A DNA stretch of 64,000 nt, from the NCBI GenBank assembly GCA_020081605.1, contig JAHREC010000018.1, positions 1,488,001 to 1,552,000 of the forward strand, given 5' to 3'. Position numbers and translations under genes: made by a program. A model generated the notes under the pieces. That model made no database searches. It had not been told where the DNA came from and saw nothing but the letters and a program-made list of their open reading frames with translations. The DNA comes from Albifimbria verrucaria (taxonomy: Eukaryota; Ascomycota; Sordariomycetes; Hypocreales; Stachybotryaceae). Positions 55,092 to 64,000 of this stretch are shown piece after piece. The first letter of the stretch is position 1. Each line of letters begins with the position of its first letter.

Positions 55092-58000
55092 ATGAGCCCA
55101 AGAATCATGACGTCCAACGAGGTTTATTTGCTGCCTCTCAACGACAATGGGTCGCCTCAGGTCCAGGGCGAGTACATTTACATCGCACCCTCTTCCACAG
55201 ACCCCGTGATCGTGAGGTTCGCCATTGAGGGCACCTCGTCCATATGTCGTCATGGTAGCCTCTGGGTCAACATCCCCAGCGCGGCGACCAGTTCCGTCGC
55301 GACCAATTTCGCGAGTTCAAGTGAGATTTCCTCGCCACTGCCGCCCTCTGATGGGCTGCGAAACTGCCAACTGCAGCTAACCTACCTCTAGGCTCACGCC
55401 CGACTTCAATCGCACAATAGAAATCTCCATCCCTATCTACGAACCCGGCGCATACGCCTTCTACACCACCTACGCCGAGCTACCTCCTCTAGACCCCCAA
55501 GAACCCTCCGGTACCTCGCCCACAGATGATCTCAAGAAGACCCCTGTACTACATTGATGTCGCGCCTCGCCTCAAGCTCGATGGCAGGCCCTTGCCCTTG
55601 CCCGCGCTCTCCATCTTCTCTGTCATCAGCAAGTTCATGGGCAAGTATCCCACCGATTGGGAACGCCACCTTCGCGGAATCAGCGATCGCGGTTACAACA
55701 TGATTCACTTCACTCCTCTGCAGATCCGCGGCGACTCAAACTCTCCATACAGTCTCTACGATCAGCTTGGCTGGGATCCTGCCTGCTTTCCTGCCGGTGA
55801 GGCTGATGTCCAGAAGATGGTCCAGAGTCTTGAAACCAATCATTCTTTGCTTAGCTTGACCGACATCGTCCTGAACCATACAGCCAACAACACCAAATGG
55901 CTTGAGGAGCACCCTGAAGCTGGGTACAACCTCACCACTGCTCCATGGCTCCAGTCGGCTTATGAGCTTGACACCAAGTTACTGGAACTTGGCGGCAAGC
56001 TGCAAGATCTTGGACTACCCACTGAGCTCAAATCCACTGATGATCTCCTCTTGATAATGGACGCTATAAAAAGGAGGTCATCTCTGCAATCCGACTTTGG
56101 GAATACTACGTTCTCGATGTTGAGCGGGACGCTGCTGCTGCCGTTGACGCCTGGGTCGAGGGCTCTGCCTCGAAGTCCACAAATGATGTCGAGCTGCCTG
56201 TCGATGTCGAGTCAATTAAGGGAGGATCCCTTAAGGATTCCGTTGAGCTCATCCTGAAGTCCGGTCTGCAAGGAATGGATCGCATGGGTGAGCGCTTCAG
56301 GCGGCGCATTGACCCAGCCATTGCAGCTAACCTGCTGTCCCTTATTTTCGGTCGTTACGAGGGCAATTCTAGTGACGCACCAGACAAGGCGGCTGCCAAG
56401 CACAAAATGGTCCAAATCCTGGATGCTGTTAACCTCCCACTCTATAAAGAGTATGATGCAGAAGTTGGCGAGATTCTTGAGCAACTATTCAATCGCATCA
56501 AGTACGTCCGTTCTAGACGAACATGGCCCTAAGCTTGGTCCCATTAACAACGCCAACCCTTTGATCGAGTCATACTTCACACGGCTGCCCAAAAATGAGG
56601 TCACCTCTAAGCATAAGGCAGGGGAGACTTATTTGGTCAACAACGGTTGGGTTTGGGGTGGTAATGCTCTTGTCGACAACGCCGGTCCCGACTCGCGCGT
56701 CTATCTGCGACGAGAAGTCATTGTTTGGGGTGATTGCGTGAAACTGAGATACGGTGCTCGCGCAGAAGACAGTCCATGGTTGTGGGAGCACATGACCAAG
56801 TACGCTCGGATGTTGGCCAAGTACTTTGCTGGTCTACGTATTGACAACTGTCACTCGACACCTATCCATGTTGCTGAGCACATTCTTGATGAAGCTCGCC
56901 GGGTTCGACCAGATCTCTATGTGGTTGCGGAGCTCTTCACCGGGTCAGAAGAGATGGATTACGTGTTTGTAAAGAGGCTTGGACTTAGCTCGCTCATTCG
57001 CGAGGCTATGCAGGCATGGAGCACAGCAGAACTGAGCAGATTGGTGCATAAACACGGTGGTCGCCCTATTGGAAGCTTTGAAGTTGACGAAATTTCGCGC
57101 TCCGATGTTCGGACACCTTCTAACGAAGGAGACGCGAACGGCTCTTTCTCTCGCGAGATTATCCGCACAATCAAGCCAACCCCAGTCCATGCGTTGTTCA
57201 TGGACTGCACCCACGACAATGAGACCCCCGCCCAGAAACGTGACGCACGAGATACTCTTCCCAACGCGGCTCTTGTCAATATGTGTGCCAGTGCCACTGG
57301 CAGTGTCATGGGCTATGATGAAATTTACCCACGTCTTGTTGATCTTGTCAACGAAACTCGGTTGTACACATCAGAATCATCGGGGCCGAAGCCAATCGAG
57401 GTTGGCGGCGGCAAAAACGGAATTGGTGGTGTCAAGAAGCTGCTCAACCAGATTCACACTCTCATGGGCAAGGACGGCTACGATGAGACTCATATCCACC
57501 ACGAAGATCAGTACATCACTGTGCACAGGGTGCATCCCAAGTCTCGCAAGGGATACTTCTTGATCGCCCACACAGCGTTCCCTGGTTACGGCAACGGAAA
57601 CGGAGCTTTCAACCCTGTTCATCTCGGCGGTACCAGGGCCCGTCACTTGGGAAGCTGGATGCTCGAAGTCGATTCCAGCCCAGAGGCAGTCAAGGAGGTC
57701 TTGGATGACAAGAAATACTTGCGAGGCCTTCCCAGTCGTGTGATTGACTTACCTGGCATCAGGATGGAGGTCAAGGGCGATGATACCATCATCACGGTGC
57801 GCGACAAGTTCCCGCCTGGCAGTATTGCGCTCTTCGAGACTTGGATCCCTGCTGCTGAGCATTCTGCCGGCTTAGACAGCTACGTCACCTCAGGAGCACC
57901 AGCTGCCTGGGGTGAGCTTGACTTGATTGACCTCAACCTCTTGCTGTACCGTGCGGAGGCAGAAGAAAGAGATCTTAGTGACGGACGCGATGGAACTTAC

Positions 58001-59891
58001 AATATTCCCAACCATGGCACATTGGTTTATGCAGGCTTGCAAGGCTGGTGGAGCGTCTTAGAGAGTATTGTACGAGAGAACAATCTGGCACACCTGCTCT
58101 GTCAGAATCTCCGTGATGGCCAATGGGCTCTGGACTACATTGTTGGTCGGCTTGAGCGGATAAGTGCCATTCCAGGAAATGAGAGGCTGGCTAAGCCCAC
58201 CACATGGATCAAAGAGCGCTTTGATGCCATTCGTGGCATTCCGAATTTCCTGCTGCCAAGGTATTTTGGTCTCGTTTTGCGAACTGCGTACGTGGCGAGC
58301 CGTGAGCGCGCAATGGAACTCATGAACGACAACGTCAGATCTGGACAGTGGTTCTTGCAGAGCCTGGCCTTGGTCAGTGTGCAGTTGACGGGTTACGTGA
58401 AGTCGGCTTCATTGTGGCCCAATAAATTGGTTCCATCCATATCAGCCGGTCTGGCGCACTTCAGTGTGGAATGGGCTAGATGCTGGGGCCGAGATGTTTT
58501 CATCTCAATCCGAGGCTTGTACCTTGGTACTGGGCGGTTTGACCAAGCCAAGGAGCACATCCTTGCCTTCGGAAGCGTTTTGAAGCACGGCATGATTCCC
58601 AATCTGCTCAGCAGTGGCGATGCTCCCCGTTACAATTCGCGTGACTCTATCTGGTTCTTCCTGCAAACCGTTCAGGATTACACCCGGTATGCTCCTGAAG
58701 GTATCGACCTGCTGAAAGCGAAGACAAAGCGAAGGTTCCTACCTTATGATGATACTTGGTTCCCAACAGATGATCCAAGGGCTTATTCCCAAGAGAGCAC
58801 TATTGAGGACATAATCCAGGAAGCACTGCAAAGGCACGCATCGGGAATGAAATTCCGCGAGGCTAATGCCGGCTCTCAGATCGACTCACAGATGAAGGAC
58901 GAGGGCTTCAACCAAGAGATTCACGTAGATTGGGATACGGGTATTATTTTTGGTGGCAACCAGCATAACTGCGGTACTTGGATGGACAAGATGGGCGAGA
59001 GCGAGCGTGCCGGCTCGAAGGGAGTACCCGGCACGCCTCGTGACGGAGCTGCTGTCGAAATCACTGGCTTGCTGTATAGCACCTTGTCCTGGTTGACCCA
59101 GATCCATGAGAAGGGTCAATATGCTTACTCAGGCGTGAAGACGCAAGATGGAAATACTGTATCGTTTTCCGACTGGGCGTCACGCATCAAGGCCAACTTC
59201 GAGCGATGCTACTACGTGCCGCTGTCCCCAGATGAAGACTCAAAATACGACGTCAATCCTGCTATTATCAACCGCCGTGGTATTTACAAGGATCTCTACA
59301 AGTCTGGCAAAGAGTACGAAGATTATCAGTTCCGACCCAACTTCCCCATCGCTATGACGGTCGCCCCATCATTGTTTGACCCTGAGCATGCAATCCACGC
59401 GCTCACATTAGCAGACAAGGTGCTGCGAGGACCTACCGGAATGGCCACTCTCGACCCTGCCGACCTGAACTACCGACCTTACTACCGCAACAGTGAGGAC
59501 AGTGATGACTTCGCAACTAGCAAAGGAAGGAACTATCACCAGGGACCGGAGTGGTTATGGCCCACTGGCTTTTTCCTGCGTGCACTGTTGAAGTTCGACT
59601 TGAAGCGGAGAAAGACGGCTGCTGAGCGAACTGAGGCATTCCAGCAGGTCACAAGGCGGCTCGTTGGTTGCAAGGAGATGATTAAGCAGAGTCCATGGGC
59701 CGGTTTGGCAGAGCTGACGCAGAAGAACAACGAGTATTGCCCGGATTCGGTAAGTTTATTCCTATGAATAGTCCCTATTGAGAATATGCACTAACAAGAC
59801 GGCGTAACAGTGTCAAACTCAAGCCTGGTCTGCAAGTTGTCTGATTGACCTCTATATGGACGCGTCGGAAGAGCAAGAGTCGGGAGAGTAG
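55092..59891 (+). CDS. GDB1: Glycogen debranching enzyme (4-alpha-glucanotransferase / amylo-1,6-glucosidase)
   Basis: Bifunctional cytosolic enzyme of glycogen breakdown; about 1,550 residues as in yeast Gdb1. The transferase half has IHFTPLQIRGDSNSPYSLYD, DIVLNHTANNTKWLEEHPE, FAGLRIDNCHSTPIHVAEH (nucleophile Asp), LYVVAELFTGSEEMD (acid/base Glu) and FMDCTHDNETP. The glucosidase half has WARCWGRDVFISIRGLYLGT, GMIPNLLSSGDAPRYNSRDS and GTWMDKMGESERAGSKGVPG. Introns are at 55321-55391 and 59750-59810. Single-base errors lie at 55274-55277 and 55541-55544 (C runs), 56068-56072 (A run) and about 56508. The ATG at 55092 has a good context; a second in-frame ATG is at 55107. A long CT-rich leader precedes it. 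Downstream sequence to the stop is intact for more than 1,000 codons. Confidence 0.95.
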
Positions 59892-60734
59892 GTGGATAAA
59901 AACTTGAGAATAATGAGTTTGATATAAGCCTCATTCATCCATTGGGCGGGTATTTTTCAGTGTTGTTCAGCGCAACTCAGCATCGTTACGGGAATCAATA
60001 AAAAGTATAGTGCCTAAGGCTTTGGGTAATGTCAATTCAACACGTATGTATGAACCCGAATCGATCGACAGACTGTTTGTGCCATGGTGCGAATGATTGA
60101 AATGGAGGCTTTATTCATCAGAGCCCTATAGAAACTCCCTGTCCCGTAACGCCCAGATACGACTCGGATCATGGATGCCCAAAACAGAACACAGCCACGT
60201 ATGAGCTTATTGTCTCCCAACAAGCCATACAAGACAATGATAATGGTCACAAAGACTGAATGAGCACCGCATCCCTAGAAGATTCCAATGCAAAATCCTC
60301 TGCCTTGACATGCTCCATCCCATCCCAAGAAATCCCAACACATCTCTCCGAACAAAGGTACGATATCGATGCCCACCAATTAGGCTCGACTCCTCAATTG
60401 TCCCATTTAAAAGTGACTGAAGGAAAAGGCTTCGATAAACAAAGATAAAGTGAAGTAAGAAACGCCGCAACAGCCCCTAGCTGGGATATAACGCCTAAAG
60501 AAGAGATTGTTCGTAAATATACCGAGAAGTGTTTTTAAAAAGTAAGGACCGAGCGCGTTATCTTGAACGGCAGGCGTAGCACGAGATATCTTTTGTCGTC
60601 TTTATCTTGGAGGTAGATGTTGCGAACAATGCGATCCCGTGAGCCGGCGATTCGCTTCCGCATGATGTAATCCCAAGAGCGGCAACCGGGGAAAATAAAA
60701 CGTAACTCAGAGTCCCGCGCAATATTAAATAGAT
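59892..60734. other. Intergenic region between convergent genes
   Basis: 3' flanks of the debranching enzyme and the membrane-protein gene. No domain-bearing frame was seen. Confidence 0.5.
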
Positions 60735-61631
60735 TTATGTTCGCTCGCTGACGGTCCACTTCTTCTTGCCCTTCGTCTTCTCTTCGTATGGCGAAGGTGA
60801 GGCTGAGGCGGCGGCGCCAGGCATGAAGACACCGGGGCCGCTGGCGGAATCAGAGGCCATGCCGGGACCCCACGAGGGTGAGATACGGATCCAGACTGCT
60901 TCTGCGGGAGAGTTGACTGACGGTCCTTCTTCTTGAGGTAGCGGCGGCGCCAGATGCAGGCGCCGACCCAGATGCCGGCGATGCCGACCACAAGGACAAC
61001 AAGCATGATGACCCACTGCCAGTGATTGGAAATCCTGCAATCAGACGAGAGTTAGCAAATAATTACGAGATTGGTGATGAAAAAGGAGCAAGCAACTTAC
61101 CAGTCGCCACTTGGGGATTCGATAGGAACAGGTTTGGGGGCTGACTCGCCGTTCCCAGAGTCTCCGTTGTTGTTGCCGCCGTTATTTCCATTATTGTCAT
61201 TGCCGCCGTTGTTTCCGCCGTTGTTGTTGTTGCCATTATCTTTGTTAGCGTCGACGCTGCAAATATTCTGAAACCATTTCTGGACGGAGGTCAAGCCCTC
61301 GGGTGGACAGGCATTATCGCAGATGCCAGTAGCGACGCTGGAGAAGGGAACGAGGGTGCTATGGGCGCAGAAGCAAGCTGTGTAGGCTGACGCTTGGCCG
61401 GCAGGGGCAGCGGGAGGAACGCAGGCACCGTTGGCATCGTAGAGAGGACCACAGAAGGTGGCGCAGGCGGGAAGTTCGGCCGTGTTGGCGAAGGGAGGGA
61501 TCGTGGTGATGGGACCGTTGGCTGGAGATGAGAGGTTAGGACCGATACGAGCCGAGTCTGTAGATGGGTGACGAAAGACGGAGGAGCGATGAAGAACCAA
61601 CGACTCTCGACCTCACACAAGACTTACCCAT
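60735..61631 (-). CDS. Single-pass membrane protein with Cys-rich ectodomain and Asn/Gly repeat
   Basis: Three exons fit. ATGG at 61628-61631 is exon 1. An intron at 61522-61627 follows; exon 2 is 61101-61521; a second intron is 61035-61100; exon 3 ends at 60735. The ectodomain has eight or so cysteines (ACATFCGPLYDANGAC, TACFCAHS, ICDNACPP, NICSVD). A stalk of Asn/Gly repeats follows (about 61168-61246), then one transmembrane helix (VIMLVVLVVGIAGIWVGACI), a basic stop-transfer WRRRYLKKKDRQ, and a cytosolic tail ending KKKWTVSERT. The layout resembles fungal cell-surface sensor-like proteins, but I recognise no named family. There is no classical N-terminal signal peptide. A base is missing in the GGG run at 60876-60878. 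Confidence 0.77.
61168..61246 (-). repeat. Coding trinucleotide repeat encoding Asn/Gly stalk
   Basis: GGC/AAC/AAT codons alternate to give a stalk of about 26 Asn and Gly residues between the Cys-rich domain and the membrane helix. Confidence 0.75.
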
Positions 61632-62528
61632 GATGAATACGTTGGTTGTCCAAGTACGTCGAGACAAAAGGGAAATGCGAGTTGCGGTGATCTCCCGAGA
61701 TCCGACCCAGTTATGAGGCCCAGCGATCGACGTGGACGAATTGGCGATACGGTGTCAATTCGGATCGCATACGATGGATGCGTGCAGTGTCGCCAAGGCA
61801 AGGCGCGATAGGACGACGGCGGAACGAGCGGATGGGATGGAGGTTTTGTCGTCGGGTTTTGGTTTGCAGCAAGGTGTGGTCTGTCGACGCCGTGTGTTTC
61901 GAATCGGTTGATTCGAGTTGGTGGATCTCCCAGTCCTGGATATTGCACGGAGAAGGCACGTGCAGTGAGCGGCGAAAATGCTTTGACGGCGAGGTCTGCG
62001 GATGGTAGCGAGCGACTTGGGACGTGGTCGGGACCAGGAGGGTGAGAGGGAGCGCCGGCGAGGCAAGTCGCGGGGAAGAGGGATGGGGAGGACGACGATG
62101 ATGACAATAATGATGGAAGAAGAAGAATTCAGATCCAACGCGACTGGGCTGGGGCTGGTCTGGGCATTGGGGAGGGTGGGTGAGCACCAGTTGGGGAGGA
62201 ATGGCAGCCAAGCAAGACGGGCCTTGGCGAGGTACCGAGTACTGCACACCCCAGCCTCCTGACCTGAAGCGGAATCCCTGCCGAGACGCAGCTGATGAGG
62301 TGGGTACCTGGTGGTGGCTGCAGTGGCTGCGAGAGGTCTAGGTACCCCGCTGCCGTGCATATTGGCTAAACCAGGCTGCTACCAAGTACCAAGTACTTTG
62401 CTGTTGCGATGTTGGCCGAACCCAGCACGATAGCGGGATACGAACCGGATCCAGACCGCCCCAGCGATACGGTCCAGCGCGCAGCACCCCGTCAAGACGA
62501 GGACAGACACAGACACGAGAGAACTTAC

Positions 62529-62588
62529 CCTTGCCTTGCCTTTGCCTTGCCTTGCCTTAGCTGGCTTTAGCTGGCTTGAACTTGCCTT
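62529..62588. repeat. Short tandem repeats (TTGCC units and TTAGCTGGCT pair)
   Basis: Multiple TTGCC/TTTGCC units, then two copies of TTAGCTGGCT, in noncoding DNA. Confidence 0.75.
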
Positions 62589-62848
62589 ATTTGCTTGCTT
62601 TTCCACCCTCGAGCCGCAAGGGGTCCGTGACGCCCCAATTCATGCAACCGTGCAGGAGACTCAGCACCTAATTTCCCACTGAGTACGCATACGAGACTCT
62701 GTGGTCTCATCCACACGTGGAAACGATGGGGAAACACCCTGAAGAAATATTTTAGGATCCTTCTCTGCTTCCTCCCGATCGCCCCGTGCCGTACAATTGG
62801 GGTCGGTCAGGGTCCTTGCGCTCGCTGGACGAGACGCATGGCAATTGT

Positions 62849-62868
62849 GCGCACGCACGCACGCACGC
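62849..62868. repeat. (GCAC)n microsatellite
   Basis: Five GCAC/ACGC units in succession in noncoding DNA. Confidence 0.75.
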
Positions 62869-64000
62869 ATACGGCACTCATGAGCACGGTTTCATCCCGT
62901 GGGAGCTCGTGGTCCCCAAGAGGTCACAATATTCAATCAGCAATCCAGTGTTGTCCGCATAGAGGAAAAAGGCCGGATTCCAACATGCAGGCACGGGAAA
63001 TCCAGCCAGCAAGGGTGAGCGGGCCAGTGGCAGTGCTTCTCAGGGAGAAAGCAGACACACACAAGCCTGACGATACTTTCTGGTTGGACGGAAAATAAAC
63101 AAGGGGCCATTGTCTCAACTTTTACTTTGACGCTTCCGTGCCGGGACGGATTCGCTTCACATTGACGAGCAATGACGCGTGACGCTGAAGATGCCATTGT
63201 CTCCTGTCTTAGTCGTGTCGCGTTTTCATTTTTAATTCTGGTCCCGGTAGAGGCAGCAGACAGCCCAAAGCTGGAATGTTGCGTTCCGTCCGGAGCCAAT
63301 TCAATCTGCGTTTCTTAGTGGCAGGCATAATGCTGATGGTGCACTAGCGAATGCTCGGCGGAGAACCGTGAAAATGTTTCCCATTTGTTGGCAGACGGCC
63401 AGTCAACCCATGCGTCGCTGCCGTCGCTGCCGGGAACCAAGGCTCTCCCTGCTCCCTTGTCTCCATTCAAGCCTTCTGCTCACCTGTCAATTTCCAGAAG
63501 GCTCAGGGTACGCAGACACTGGTGCGGGTTCAGGGGACCACCGTCGAAGCCCGCAGCATACGAGACCCTTTCTGTCGTTAGTGCTGCCCAAGGAAGCCTG
63601 CCGAATGGTTCTGCTTCGTTTTCTTTTTCTTTTCTTTTTCCCTCACTTGTACCGCACTATCAATTCTCGTAAAATCTGACTCCGAGCTGCTGTACCAAGA
63701 ATGGCATTCTTGGCTGCAGTAGCCTGGGTATAGCCCGTTCTAGCGGCCGCTCTAGTTTCTTGGGCAGGCAGATCTTGCGGGGGATCTGAATTTCAATGAC
63801 GATTTATGCAGAAATCGCTGGAAGGTTTTCTGGATATCTCGATCATGATGGTTTGGAATAAGCTTGGGAGAACGCATGCTGCATGTGTCTCTCTTAGCTT
63901 GCGGCATCACCACGTCATTCCCCAAGGAAAAATGAATCCACGAACGTGCGCTGAAAATCGCACGTGGCTTGACAAGATGACTAACACTAACACTAACAGC

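Larger units (their letters stand above)
61632..64000. other. Gene-free right end of the window
   Basis: Upstream region of the membrane-protein gene and further noncoding DNA. Short tandem repeats lie at 62529-62588 (CTTGCC-type, then TTTAGCTGGC twice) and 62849-62868 (GCAC/ACGC). Several frames of 60-200 codons overlap on both strands around 61700-62360 with no domain. No gene was accepted. Confidence 0.5.

Noticed and set aside
61711..62360. Overlapping minus-strand frames of 164-201 codons
   Set aside because: Three different frames of similar length overlap the same G+C-rich DNA, all Pro/Ser/Arg-rich. This is typical of noncoding bias rather than a gene.
1..64000. tRNA genes, rRNA, CRISPR arrays, intact transposons
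   Set aside because: A scan by eye for T-arm boxes, direct-repeat arrays and transposase or reverse-transcriptase motifs gave nothing convincing. A covariance-model search was not possible.

Overview
The window is nuclear DNA of a filamentous ascomycete, most likely a Sordariomycete and plausibly Hypocreales. The evidence is short introns of about 45-106 bp with GT-AG ends and CTAAC-like branch sites, gene spacing of 1-4 kb, and fungal-specific families: PAM17, SLX9, a Clr5-domain protein, a highly reducing polyketide synthase (PKS), a fungal secretory lipase and a cutinase. I recognise 20 protein-coding genes. I see no tRNA, rRNA, CRISPR array or intact transposon.

Layout. (1) 1-20.9 kb is mostly housekeeping: a partial chromodomain/AT-hook protein running off the left edge, PAM17 (mitochondrial import motor), UBA4 (E1/sulfurtransferase of tRNA thiolation), SLX9 (ribosome biogenesis), a SENP8-type deneddylase, a SET-domain methyltransferase, a long unrecognised disordered protein, a gamma-glutamylcyclotransferase-like membrane protein, glycerol-3-phosphate dehydrogenase and a secretory lipase. 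(2) 20.9-52 kb is accessory: a secreted class II-type haem peroxidase, a PGAP4-like membrane glycosyltransferase, a Clr5-domain protein, a short-chain dehydrogenase (SDR), a 7.5-kb highly reducing PKS, a secreted copper amine oxidase, a cutinase and a monocarboxylate-type MFS transporter. The gaps are long (up to 3.9 kb). SDR + PKS + amine oxidase, possibly with the MFS transporter and the Clr5 protein, is a candidate secondary-metabolite cluster. The secreted peroxidase, cutinase, lipase and amine oxidase suggest a plant-associated or saprotrophic lifestyle. (3) 52-64 kb returns to conserved genes: glycogen debranching enzyme and a single-pass membrane protein, with gene-free flanks.

A property of the data matters for every reader. 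Nearly all the longer genes, including essential ones such as glycerol-3-phosphate dehydrogenase and glycogen debranching enzyme, are broken by single-base shifts. Where I could place them, most are one base missing from a run of G, C or (less often) A. This pattern fits uncorrected homopolymer-length errors in the assembly better than pseudogenisation. Gene spans are therefore given across the breaks. Interpreted that way, only one in-frame stop (in uba4) is not explained by a run-length error.
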